Of a DNA stretch of 64,000 bases, positions 49,100-62,417 are shown in pieces. Within the stretch, counting starts at the first letter, position 1, and each line of letters starts with the position of its first letter. Position numbers and translations under genes: made by a program. Origin of the DNA: Kalmusia sp. IMI 367209 (Eukaryota; Ascomycota; Dothideomycetes; Pleosporales; Didymosphaeriaceae); contig JAPEUQ010000018.1 in the NCBI GenBank assembly GCA_027946365.1, positions 828,558-892,557 on the forward strand, read 5' to 3'. The notes beneath the pieces are model-generated. The model was not told the origin of the DNA, ran no database searches, and worked only from the letters and a program-made list of their open reading frames with translations.

Positions 49100-52000
49100 A
49101 TATAATCTATACTAGGTATATTTATAGGTATTCTTCTTTTAGTTTAGTTAAGGAGTTACTTATAGTTTCTTTAGAGTTTACTTTCTAGTTTCTAAGTATT
49201 CTCGGAGTTTAGATATCCTTTCCATTTAATTAATTATTCTTATAGGAGTTAATTATTTCTTTTAATTTTTAATAGTTAAGGAGTACTTCTACTTTAAATT
49301 CGGTTTCTTCCTCTAATTAGTAATAGAAAGTTATCTTAACTAGTATATTATCGTTAACAGGTTCTAGTAGTATATATAAAATACTAGATATATTTTTACG
49401 TTTTATAGTAGCTCTAATTTATAGTTTACTAGCGATATTTACTCTAATACGAAAAATAATCTAACTTTAATATAGTCTAGTTTCTTATATTTTTACTTTT
49501 ATATTTTTAAATTTCTTATAAGTAGATATACTTTATCCCCTTCTTTAGCTAAGGTACCTTTTTCATTTTCTATTAATATAGGAGATGCTTTATTACTATT
49601 TTAGTAAAAAGGTTCTATTATAGTTTTATATATATTTATTTTATATTTTCTATATTCTATATTACTTTTTCTACTTTTACTTCGTGTTGGTATTACTTAA
49701 TTAAAAAGGTATGGATGTATTTTATAGTTTACGTAATATAGTGTTATTTTTATTATTATTAATATATTATTATTGTGTGCTAGTTACGCTATTAGTAGTA
49801 AGGAGATTTAATTATTTTTATTTTATTATAGTATATTCTAAGGTATATTTTTATTATTTAATTTATTCTTTCTATTTATCCATCTATTTATAGATAATAT
49901 ACTGTTGATAATTTTCTTTTATTCTAATAAATATTATTAGGTTATCTAATAGTTAGATATAAATAACTTATCTCTATTATTAATTATTATCTTTGGTATT
50001 TCGTAGTGTCTAATATATTAGTCTAAGAGTAAGAATCCTAGTTCTTTAATAGTTATCTTTATTATATATAAAAGTAGCTTAATATATTTAGTAAATCTAT
50101 CTATTATAATTAATATAACGTTATACTTTATTCTATTATAAGGTCTTTTAACGAGAGTAGTCCTATTACAGAAGTCTATTAAGATATTTTCTTATAATAT
50201 TATTAGTATCTTAATTACTTATATTTCTCTATATTTATATATATTATATACTTATTTCTTTAATAATTTATATATTTTTAAATATATTTAATTATAGCCT
50301 CTTTTATTCCTTTAAAGATATAGTTTTATTAGATTAGTTTTATAGTTCGTCTAATACTAGGGTATCTATATACTAGATCGTTATAGTATTATTAAATAAG
50401 TTCTTTTTATAGATACTTTAGTACATTCCTTATAATTAATAGTAAGAGGTTAAGTTTTATAGTAGGTTCTAGTATTCTATTAGATGATTTTTTTAGTATT
50501 ACTAAGTATATTTTTCTTTTCTACCTACTAGGTCGTTTCTTCTACTAAGTGTATCTACTCTACCATTTTCCTTTTCTACTATATAGATAATTTTAAATTT
50601 ATATTAGCCTATAATTTATAACTATTATTATTATCTAGGTGTAAGTTCTTTTATAGTCATGAATCTAAGTAAGTTTTTATAATCCGTATAGATTTCTAGG
50701 CTTAAGTAACTAAGAGTAGGGTCTCTAATACTTAAGGGCTTTTATTATTATATATAGCTCTTTGTTATAAATATTATATCTTATTTCCACGTTATTAAAC
50801 TTATATAAGTAGTAAACTACTAGATATTATTATCTATCTTATTTTTATTTTATATATACGCCTATTACTAGGTCATAGCGTCTATTTTAAAATATAGAGG
50901 CTTATTATTCTAATAGTGGATTAAAACTAGTTCTATTATATATACTATTTTAAGTATTTAAAAAGCTATTCCGTATTTATCTATCTATATGAAGGGTATG
51001 TCTTTTTAGATAAGATTAGTTAAGGGTATTATAATCTTAAAGTAAGTTCTTAATAAATTATCTATTAAATTTATAAAATTCTATAAATTCTTAGATATTT
51101 TTACTATCTTAGATATAGGCTATTTTTAATATATTCTATTTTATTGGGTGCTATTCGGATTTCTCTAGTATTAATAATATATCTTAGGAATTCTAATTCT
51201 ATTATATAAAACTTATACTTTTAAGGTTTAACTCTTAAGTATATCTTATCTAGTACTCTTAATATACTTTTAATATACTTTTTATAGTCTCTTTTATTTT
51301 ATAAATAGATTAGAATGTCATCTAGATATATTATAATAAAGATGTTAAGGTATTCCTTTAATATATTATTAATTAGCGCTTAGAAGGTGGCTAGTATATT
51401 AGTAAGTCTAAAAGGCATTATATTATATTTAAATAATTTATATTATATTTTAAAAGCTATTTTCTATTTATCACCTTTTTTATTCTAATTAGATAGTAAC
51501 TATCTTATAGATTTATATTAGTAAATAACTTCGCTCTTCCTAATTATTCTTATAGTTTAGTAATATTAGATAGTAGGTATCTATTTTTTTATTATAATAT
51601 CGTTAAGTTATCTATAATCTACGTAAGGTCTTAACTTTAAGTTATATTTCTTAACTATAAATATAAATAGGCTTACTACTAGTAATTTTAAAAGACTAAT
51701 ATATCCTTTTACTAAGTTAGTTTTAATGAATTTCTTTTCTTACTAGAGTTCTTTCTACCTTATAGTATAATACTCTAAAGGCGGCGTCTTCCTTCTTTTA
51801 GGTTAATACTATAATTCTAGGGTTAATACTTAGGTAGATTTACTCTTCCTTTCTCTTTTTAAAATAAATAACTCTATTATTTATATTTATTAGGGATATT
51901 ATAAGTAGTGCTAGTTCTTATAGACTTATATTTCTTAACTTAGTAGTAGCTATTAATATTTACTAAGTTAATCTATTTTTTCTTTATAGCCGTCTTTATT

Positions 52001-53990
52001 AAAGAGATATTATTAATCTCCTTCTTATCTATTATTAATTTTTATTAATGCGTAGACTTTACTATTATAGTATAATTATAACGCGCTAGTAAAATTTTTT
52101 CTTCTATCTAATTAATTATTAGATTATGTTCTTATATCTATAATAATTCTAGTATAATATCCTAACTACTTATATCTTTAAAATATTTAGTTTTATAAAT
52201 TTTAGATATTCTTAAATATTTAGCTATCCTTTTTATTTTATATTTAATTACTTTAATCGTTTCTTTATTCATAACGTAAACTTCCTTATTATACCTTATA
52301 TAGTATTAAATAAGTCCGTTATGGTCTATAGTAGTGCTAGAGATATAATTTAATTATACTTTTAAGTTAATAAGGATTAATATTTAATATTTATTAAACT
52401 TTACTAGTAGTTTTATAAGTCTAGTAGAGTTAATCACGTTAAGTTCTATTATAAGATATAGTTACTATCTAGTATCCCTAAAAAGACTATTCTAACGGAG
52501 TAGTTTCTAGTTATATCCTCCTCATCCCTTAATTTATTAGGTAGGCTTTTCTTCTATACTTACTTAGGTATAATATTTATAAAATTATCTTCTTTATTAT
52601 TAGGTTTATATTCTAGAGTATAGATTATAGCTTTACTATAATTATTTTTATATTTTAGTATAGCGCATCATATATATTTATTATTTAAGTAGGTATACTA
52701 TAAAGGTTATAAATAAATATTATTTAAAATAATTTTCATAAGTATATATTTCTTATTAGTATAATTAGGAAAGAACTATATTTTTATTTATTCTATAGGT
52801 ATACATTATATTAGTTAATGGGGTAGTTAAATAACTACTATTAATATTAATTCTATTTTTATGGAAAATTATCGTATGCTAGTTTATCCTTATAATAAAT
52901 ATATAATAGTTATAAAAATATTCTTTATAACTAATTTTTATATATTATAGGTTATAGTAGTCTAGGTATATTATAGAGTATACTAGGTATTTTCGGAATC
53001 TAGTAGTTAAATCTAGAGTAAATCATCTTTAGGTAGTATATTTAATATATCTTTTTATATTTTTATATTCTTATTAAGATAAGATATAATGTGTTATTCC
53101 TAGTCTTATAATTATAATTTTAATTTCTTAATTTTTTTTAACTTTTAGTGGTTAATTTTTCCTATTACTATCTTTTAGTATTTCTTTATTATCTATAATT
53201 ATCTATTTATCGAAGTCTAGTTCATTGGCTTTAATTAATATATTTAACTAATAGATTACTATGTTTTTCTTAAATAATTTATAGTTTTTAGTAATATAAC
53301 CTAGTTTATTATAATTATAGTAGATATATATCTTAGTCTCCTTTCGATTTTTTCCTATATTAGGTTCTATCTAAGTTATATTTTATAAACCTAATAAGGT
53401 TCTTTATCTTCTTTCTTTCCTTTTCTATAATATTAAGTTCTCTAGTATACTAGATACCTTTTATAGGTTGATAACTATATGGGTCCGTATACTAGAGTTT
53501 TACGGCTTAATAATTAAAGTTATTAGCTAGAGTCCTATAGTTATATTATTTTTAGTATATTCTAGTTCTTTATAGAGATTATACTATTTTATATTAATCC
53601 TTATAACTTCTTTATTACTTAAGTTTTAAGGGTTTAGTGATAACTCTATTATATAGAAGTTCCTTCTATACTAAATCCTTAAGTCCTTATTAATATATAT
53701 CGATGAGAGAGGCGTTATTCTAGTTAATTTAATTAGAATATTTTCTAAATTTAGTAATATATTCTATAGTAGATTAAACTTACTTAAGATTCTAGATAAT
53801 TTTCTTAGTAATAGATTATTTATTAGAGATTTTAAAAAATTATTTAATCTTAGTTTTAAAGTTATTATAATCTTTAATAATTTAATTAATTATATCTTCT
53901 TTAGTATTTTCTTCTCCTAGGTATTAGCGCATATAAGGTTAGATCTATTTAAGAATATCGTCTTATATAAGATGTGAGGTAAAGATTATC
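49100..53990 (-). pseudogene. Decayed pol and part of gag of element D
   Basis: Minus strand, colinear with element C. The integrase core is about 50060-50200, RNase H about 50640-50790, and the RT box TATCTAGATGACATTCTA at about 51332-51315 (YLDDIL, intact). The Gag knuckle is near 53330-53280, with Tyr for Cys. Gag is cut at 53993 by element E and continues from 60801 to its start near 60961. Confidence 0.8.
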
Positions 53991-53993
53991 TTT

Positions 53994-54201
53994 TATAAAG
54001 TTAATATTAGATTACTATTTTTTAGTAAACGAATTGATTAGATTACTATATAAGAAATATAAGCCGGATAGATAGAATTTATAAATCATAAGATCTTTTA
54101 CTTATAAAACTCTAAGCATTTAGTATTTAGATTATTAGAATCCTTTAGATCGTGATTATTCCGTTACTTAAAGCTTAACCTAGAGCCTTATATCTATAAT
54201 A
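53994..54201 (-). repeat. 3' LTR of copia element E
   Basis: 208 bp, TATAAAGTTAATATTAG to TCTATAATA. Matches 60591-60796 and the solo LTR at 35873. Confidence 0.88.
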
Positions 54202-54899
54202 TACTCCCTAGACGAGCTTTATTAGTAGTAAGTCTATGAGGAGCCTATAACGGCAAGCCTATAATCTAGTAGTAATAGTAAGTCTATAAGTATATAAGAC
54301 TCTATTATAATAATTATAATTAGTTATATATAAGCTCCTTATTAGTTATCTCTAGTAATTATATACTTTTCTTTAAATACTTTTAACCGCCTCGTACGTG
54401 ATCGCGTAAACGGGTAATTAGGATAATAAATTTATTATAATCTTATACTTTTATCTTCTCTACTTTCTTTAATCTCTCTTTTAATTATTACGCTAAATCT
54501 TTATTTTTATATTTTTTTAGTTTCGTTTTATTTTCGCTCACGCTCTTTAAGATTTTAATTATAGTATATAACTATTTCTAGACTCCTTATTTTACTAATC
54601 TTTTTATCTAGGCAATTCTATAGAAAACGCGTAGTTATCTTTATAAGTCTATAATAATTTTATCTCTATCACGCTTATTATTCAGTTCTAAGGAAGGTCC
54701 TTATAATTCCTAAGATCCTTAAATTAGTCTAATCCTTATACCTTATTATACTATTAAAAGGAGCTCTAGATTAGAAAAATGGCGAAGGTACTCCTTTATT
54801 AATTAAAAGTAAGAGTAATTCTATATAAAAGAAAGATACTAAAAAGTATATTTATAATACTCCTTATAAAGAGTCTTATTAGGGATATATATAAAGCGC

Positions 54900-57800
54900 G
54901 ATCTCTAATTAATCTAATAGTATTTATTTTAATCTTATTAATAGTTCTATTTATTATTATAATTACTCTTTAGATTATAGTTATATTAAAGTATAAGTTC
55001 CTCTATTATTAAATAGTCTATTAAATTCGATAATTAATTTCATACTTCTAATAATAAGCTTCTATTTAGGATCCTTTCTATTATTCTAGTTAAAGCTTAC
55101 TTTTTAGTAAACCTTTTATATAAGTGACTTTATTACTTCTAACTATACTCCGAGCTAGGGTGTTCCCTTTTCCTATAGTATTTAGGTGATCTATAGTAGT
55201 CTTATAGGCGTATAGAAGTATACTAAAGCCTATATACTACTTAATAAGTTCTTAAATTTTTTAAATAGTTAAATAGGAGCTTTCACTCTTTCTTAACTTT
55301 AGTTAATAGACTTTTCTATACTCTTATAATATTATATTGCCCTTAAGCTATATTAATAGATGATATCCTATAAAGGAGCTTAGCTTTCTTATAATAATTT
55401 AATTATGATTTCTTATTAATCTTTCTACTATACGGTGATTAAATCTTATAGATTTAAAAACTTTATAAAATATATAAACTACTATTTTATTAATAGTTTA
55501 GTAAGCTTATCTACTAGTATATTATTTATAGATAAATAGAAAACTTTAAAAGATCCTTTATCGTACTCTTATTATAGCTATATATTCTAAATGTTAACAT
55601 AATATAGATACATAGTTATACGCTCATTTTTTTCTTATAATAAGCCTAATTATCTACTTATTATTATAGAAAATTCGCCACATATCTCCTAAGTCTAAAG
55701 TAAGCTTATAAAGAGGTACTTTAGAGCTATTACTTTCTTACTTATATACTCTAAAGCTAGAAGCTCTACTTCTATTATAGATATTATTATTATACTCTAG
55801 TAAACTACTTTCCATAAGATTAATCCTTTAAATAATATAATAATATATCTATAAAAGATTATCTAGTCTCTAAATTATCTATGAATAAGATATCTCTATA
55901 AATTAATAGATTAGGATTATTATACCCTCTATATTAAATGGATTTCTAGCGCATTCTATATAGAAAAGTAATTATATAATCTACTACTATAAGGTATTCT
56001 AGACCTAGATTTATAAGAAAGTATAAGAGTTTTAATACTATAAAAGTAATATTTAGTTATATTATAATCGCTATATAAAGTACTAATCTAATATACTTTT
56101 AATAGATCTTAATATCTCTCTTTATTACTTCCCTAGAATATTTTCCAAGCTCTTCTAATAATAAGGGTATAGCTAAGAAGTTTCTATTAGTATCTAACTT
56201 AAACTATTTTATAATTTTATTAATATAGATATTATATATTAGGGTGATTATTCTATATTCTTAATCTCTTATAACGTATACCCCTAAAAATTACTTAATA
56301 GGTCCTTATTACTCTACCTTATATTTTTCTATAATTTAATTCTATATTACTTAAGCTTCTCGCTTATATCTTTTTTAAAAAATAAGAAGAATATTATCTA
56401 TATAGAAGATTACTAAAATCCTTTATTCCTTATTAAAGAATAAGTATAGTTCTTTTTTAATACGCTAAGCCCTCTAGCTTTAAGTATACCTAAGAACTCT
56501 TTATACCAAAGGAGTAATAAATCTCTTAAGCTATATAGAGTTCTATTAAGTTTTATATATTTTCTAGCTTTCTTAAAACTATCTAGGAGCTTATAGAGTA
56601 CTAAATTTTCTACTATAATATAGATATTTAGAAATATACTTACTATATTATACTAAAGAATCTTTAGATTAAATTTTATTATAATTACTATAGCTGTTCT
56701 AAAAGAATAGGCTACTAAAGTAACTATATATATTAAACTAAACATATCTTTCTCTTAGAGATCTCCTTTATAATGATATGAGCTTTATACTTAAAAAAGT
56801 ATTTATTTTAATTATATTTATATATCTAAATCTATTTTAGTAGAAGTAGATATTTAGGAGCTTTATCTTATTAAATTTCTAATTATATCTCTTTCTTCTA
56901 AAGTATATTAATTTCTTTATAAAAGGCTTATTTAAAAAGCTTCTAAGTAGATATATATTTAATTACTTTTAATTTAAGGACTCTTTCGGAAGCTCATCCC
57001 TATATAGATAAATAGGAGGTGCTATTAATTATAACTTTAAAAGTATAACTAACTCTATAACTAAGTTAATTATAATAAAGGGTTACTGCTTATTCTAGAC
57101 TTCTATTACTCTAAAAAAGAATATATTTATAAAGTTTTACTAAGGATTATTAGATAGATTTATAATTAGTATATAAATATTTTAATTTATCTTACTCCTT
57201 AGCTAATTACTAGATCTAGATCTTCTACTCCTCTATTATCTAAGCGGTAAGTATCTATATACTTAATTATTTATAAAAGTATTTCCTATAGTTTTATATT
57301 TATATAAATAGTATAATTACTAACGCGTCTTTATTTTTAATATACTAATGGGTTTACTACTTTATCTAAGACTATAGGATCTTCTAACCTAGTTTAAGAG
57401 ATAGATATTAAGCTCTTAGGCTTATACTAAGGGGCATCTTTACCCTCTAGGAGTAATGTTCTAGTCCTACCTAGTTAATATATATTTAGTTAGGCGCTAA
57501 TCTCCTAGTAATCCCTTAATAGATTATCCCTTAAAATATCTAGCTCTAGTATCCTATTAGGGATTATAAGTCCTATATTCCTAGATCTCTCTATATAAGC
57601 TCTTAACTACTTACTAACTATATTTATAGTCTATATAGAGTCCGATCTTAAGATTTTATAACTAGAAGACTAACTAGCCATCTTTTAATCTACTTAATTT
57701 CTTCTCCTTAAGAATCTCCTTAATAGTAAATCTAGTTTTAGTACTTACTTACTTAAATAGTTTAGGTAGAGGATTAAGGATTTATTTATAGACCTCTTTC

Positions 57801-60500
57801 TAGATTAGCGATTTCTCCTTTATTAAAAATCTTAATAATCTTTTCTATTTCTTCTTTTAGAATTCCCTTATTAGAAGTCCCTTTATAAAATAGATTTTTA
57901 TTAAACGTAATATTATATATTATAATTATCTAATTAAGTATTAGAATTTATATTTTATAGATATTAAAAGTTCTATATTCTATTAGATATTTAATATAAG
58001 CTCTTAGATTTACTTTAAATCCTCATCTATTATGCCCCACTACGCTCTCTATTTAAAGGATATATATAATAGCTATAGACGAAGATCCTACTTTAGTCTA
58101 GATATAAATTAACTATTATAGCTCTTATAGCTATAGGCTTATAATATTAAAAATATTATTAAAACTAGCTATCTAGTACTTCATTTAGAGATTAAAGGCT
58201 ATAAGTAGTAGAAGGACTTATTCTATAAAGTTATACTACTATATTTATAATCTTAGATTATAATTTAATAGAGAGATTTATTCCTATTTTTATTTCAATA
58301 GCTTTTATTATAATTTCTTATTCTACTCTTTCTAACGTACCGTTTAGCTTATATATATAAGGTGGTGATTAGCTAATCTCTATACCTTCTTATTCTACCT
58401 AGATCTTATATCTTAATCTTTCTTTCTATAGTAGTATTATAGTATTATTATCCTAGTAGATTATAGTAATAATAAACTTATATTTTATTATAATATATTT
58501 TATAAAGCTTTTAATTACTATTATAATTTCTATAATTATTTTTACTTAGAGGTTATTATTATAGATCTTTCTACTAAACTCTTCTTTTATAATTAATAAT
58601 TAGTTCTCATTTAATCGTCCTATAGGCATATTAAATAGATTCTAGGAGATCCTATAAAAAGGTCTAGATAATCTTTCTTTAGTCATTTTAAGATTACCTA
58701 CGTAGTATAAATAGTTACGTAATATTTATAGTTTAATTATATAATCCCTTTAATCCGTACGTTATATATACTATAGACTAAGGCTTTTAATACTTTTAGG
58801 CCTAGATAACTAGAGTATTAATACTAGAGCTTTTTACTATCTACTCTTAATATATTATATATTATTCGGCGTTTAGCTAATCGTATTATACTTATTATTA
58901 ATAAATAGTAGGGATTAGTTTATATTCTAAAAATATAAGATTATATTTATAGTTTAGTTTAGCTAAAATAATACTCTATTCTATAGTTCCTATATATAGT
59001 ATATTATCTAAGCTAAGGTACTAGATCTCTATCTTCTTTAAATGAGCTTCTAATATTATATTAACGTAAAACCTTTAATAATCTTTATATTCTTAAGTAA
59101 TAGATTTTTAGATTAAGCTCTATTTTTACTATATAGTACTCTTTTAAGAAGTCTTTCTTTAGTTCCTAAGATTAGAAATATTTATATCCCTACTTCTATA
59201 CTCTAAATTATAGATGACTTCTTAAACGTTTTAGGTACTAGTAAAGTATAATTATTAATAAAATATACTATAGCTCCTCCGTCTAGGATTATACTCTCTA
59301 AGAAAGGATAAGCACTAAAAGTTATAATAGAATATATACTTATAGTATTATTATTAGATTAAGGAAACTCATCTAGGTCTATAAATATAGTAATTATTAT
59401 TCCTAGAAATTTTAGAATTAATATAGTATAGTTAATCTATCCTTCTTTAGTTATTTTAATATATAGATTATTCTATTTAGGTTTAGTAAGATGATTAAGG
59501 ATCGCCTTCTTTTCCTATTTAGAGAGTAATATGGGTTATACCCTAGTAGTAATAATCCTATAATAGCTAGTTATAGATATTTATAAATTATTAGATCCCA
59601 TTTATATTTTCCGTTCTTATAGGGTAGGACTTTTCCTAGTTTTCCTATACTTTATTATCTTTTATTAATCTAGCTTATTTCACATCCGAGCTTTATCCCA
59701 TAAAAGTAGAGAATACTTTTAAGGCTTTTCTATTATTTATTCGGAGCGTATATTCTTATAATAGTAAAGAAAGATCTTTCTAATTTATATTAGATTAAGG
59801 GATTTATTATCTAGAGCTTAGTCTTAGATAATATATTAATTTATAGATTATGCCTAATCTGGCGTAATCCTAAGAGTTAGCGTATCTAGAAAATTATATA
59901 CTATAAGCTCCCTTTAATATTAGTAATCTTATAGGTTTTAACTTTATTATAAATAAGTAGCTAGTCCTTATACTAGGTTTTAGGATTTAGCCTAGTTGTT
60001 CTTAGCCTTTTAAGATAAGTATAATATTAAGCTTAAACTAGATTTTTATATTAGCTTTAGTTGGTGTAAGATCACCCTTAAAGCTTATATAAGAGCTTAT
60101 AATATTAATTTATTTTTACTTACTAATTTAATTATTATAGGAGTAAGGAGATTAGGAGATACTATAGTATAGACTTAGTTCTAGATATTTTATATTCTTA
60201 ACGTAAGTATTAACTATTCTGTTATTTATAATCTATACTTAGTAAGCTTAAGATTATAACTTTTTAGCTACTTATTAGAGGCGTTTATTAGTTAACTTAA
60301 ATATACTAGTACTATATCGTTAATTATTTTAGCGTTATAAGTATTTAAGTCTATTTAATCCTATACTCCGCGTTTTTGATATAAAATTAGAGCTATATAT
60401 ATTAATAGGGCCAGCTTATATAATTTATAAGCTAATATCTTCCTATTAGGATTACCATATTAATTATTTTTATAAATAGAAGAGTTGATCGGGATCTTTA
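54900..60500 (-). pseudogene. Decayed copia polyprotein (gag, integrase, RT, RNase H)
   Basis: On the minus strand near 56580-56495 the frame reads KLNRTLYSLRDLLLLWYKEF, matching the copia signature L.KALYGLKQ.PR.WY. Near 56435-56380 ILVIFYIDNILLI is the copia catalytic box YVDDILL with the second Asp changed to Asn. Gag and integrase should lie at 60.5-57.6 kb and RNase H at 56-55 kb in minus orientation; I saw no motif I could place exactly there. Heavily RIP-mutated. Confidence 0.78.
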
Positions 60501-60590
60501 AGATTAAAGTAGTAAAGAAATATAGTAATCCTTAATATTTAAAATATATAGAGAGAACTTTCCTACGTTCTAAAGTACTAGGCTTATAAC

Positions 60591-60796
60591 TATAAAGTTA
60601 ATATTAGATTATTATTTTTAGTAAGCGAATTGATTAGATTACTATATAAAAATATAAGCCGGATAGATAGAATTTATAGATTATAAGATCTTTTATTTAT
60701 AAAACTCTAAGCTTTTAATATTTAGATTATTAAAATCCTTTAGATCGTAATCGTTCCATTACTTAAAGCTTAACCTAGAGCCTTATGTTTATAATA
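60591..60796 (-). repeat. 5' LTR of copia element E
   Basis: 206 bp, TATAAAGTTAATATTAG to TTTATAATA. Confidence 0.88.
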
Positions 60797-60984
60797 TCTT
60801 CCTACTATCTTTTAGGATTAGACTATTAAGGAAGTATAGATCTAGTTAGAAAAGTTATCCTTTAGTATAAGATTATATTCTATAGTAGAGGTTAGGTTTT
60901 ATTAGTTTATTTTTAATAGGGTCTATACTATAGTCTTAGCTAGAGTAGGGATTCCATTTATACTTATATTAAGGGTATTTAAGA

Positions 60985-61377
60985 TGTTAAAGCCTAACTT
61001 AGGGTAGCTAGTTCTAAGAGGTTAGTGGTTAGTTCTTAGATAGAAGTATAGTTAGAGAAGGTAGATAAGAGGTTAGAGAATTTAAAAAAGATAGATTATT
61101 AATTTATTTTAAGGTTATAATTTAGGTTAAATATAAACTCTATAGGAGAGTTTATATATAGATTATATACTCCCTAGCTAGGTACTCTATTATAGAGTAT
61201 TCTTTATAAAGCGCTTATTATAGGCCGTTTACTATAGAGTGTTTTCTATAGAGCGCTCTTTAGGAGCAGTTATATAACTTAGTATCTATAGTATAGTTAT
61301 AATAACTATTAGCGAATAAGAGCTAGTAATTATATATAAAATAGGCGTAGACCCCTTTAGAATCTTAGATCCTAATA
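60985..61377 (-). repeat. 5' LTR of element D
   Basis: 393 bp, starts TGTTAAAGCC (the unmutated terminus) and ends GATCCTAATA. It pairs with 48123-48514. Confidence 0.88.
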
Positions 61378-62004
61378 ATATAGTAACCTAGATTTTTATT
61401 ATCTTATTACTATTCTTTATATTACGCGCTTAGCCTCGCTGCGCTATGGAGGATTTTATATATCTAGATAATATTCTTATTATCTATTAACTTAAAGATA
61501 AACTCTTAGTTATTACTATCTAATACTAGAATACTAGTATCTATCTAGTTTATAACCCCTAGAGCTCTCTCTCTATAACGCTATTATTTACCTACTATTA
61601 TTTTCTCTTTTAAGGCTTACTATTACTATCTAGTCTAATTTATAAACCTATAGCGCTTTACTAATACTTAAGTATATATACTACTAGTAATTTCCTTTAA
61701 CTATTCTATATACTCTTAAGACCTCTTTATTATAGTTATCTTTAATAATCTAGACTAGACTTACTATCTATAATATATAGTATCTATAAGGACTTTAGCG
61801 TATACCTTATCATCTATAGGATAGATAATAGGACTATAGATAATAGATTTAGATAATTTAGTAAGGTTAATTCTAATATAAAAGTTATTTATAAATATAG
61901 TAGAATCTAGATAATATATTAGTAATAGTCGTTTATATAAAATTATATAGTATACCTAGTCTAGAGAAGAAAGAGAATATATTAGTAAGATGGATATTAA
62001 CGTT

Positions 62005-62390
62005 TATTAGGATCTAGAATCCCACATAAGAATTAACTACTTATAACGATCCTTGCCTCATTATAATTAAATAATATTCCATAATATCCTACGCACTAAG
62101 CTATAGGATGGCTTATAGTTAGCTGATATCACGTGACTATATTATAGGATCCCATATATCCTACGGTATAAGATAATATAAAACTATAAAATCTATAGGA
62201 TAATATATATATATAACCTTAAGCGTAAGAACTTCTAGTTTTTATATTTAATCTAAGTTATAACCTTAGAATAAGTTAGTAAATCTATCTTTTAGATTCT
62301 CTAACCTCTTATTTATCTTCTCTAACTATACTCTTACCTAAGAACCAACTACAACCTCTTAGGACTAGCTACCTAAGTTAGGCTTTAATA
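62005..62390 (+). repeat. 5' LTR of gypsy element F
   Basis: 386 bp, TATTAGGATCTAG to GGCTTTAATA, the reverse complement of the C-type LTR. Element F therefore lies on the plus strand. It abuts repeat G3. Confidence 0.87.
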
Positions 62391-62417
62391 TCTTAAACAC
62401 CCTTAATATAAATATAA

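Larger units (their letters stand above)
53994..60796 (-). mobile_element. Ty1/copia element E, inserted in gag of D
   Basis: 6803 bp with LTRs 53994-54201 and 60591-60796. TSD TCTTT/TCTTC (53989-53993, 60797-60801) differs at one base, which a C to T change explains. Minus orientation follows from the coding motifs. It is the innermost insertion of this nest and the only internal copia sequence in the window. Confidence 0.87.
48123..61377 (-). mobile_element. Ty3/gypsy element D, interrupted by copia element E
   Basis: LTRs 48123-48514 and 60985-61377, TSD ATATA (48118-48122, 61378-61382); copy G2 shows the empty site CTATATATAGTAA. Internal sequence matches element C throughout on the minus strand. 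Only the LTRs differ over their U3 half. Without element E it would be about 6.45 kb. Confidence 0.9.
47887..62004 (-). mobile_element. Repeat family G, copy G3, split by element D
   Basis: The pieces 47887-48117 and 61383-62004 match G1 and G2 in order. The left end TGACTATACTAG equals the G1 end after C to T and G to A changes. The preceding TAAGTAAGA (47878-47886) fits a 9-bp duplication of TAGGTAAGA as found in mariner K. The right end is missing: the LTR of element F follows at 62005. Confidence 0.72.

Noticed and set aside
49711..49893. 60-codon plus-strand ORF
   Set aside because: It is antisense to the pol gene of element D; Tyr/Leu/Val-rich reading of AT-rich sequence.
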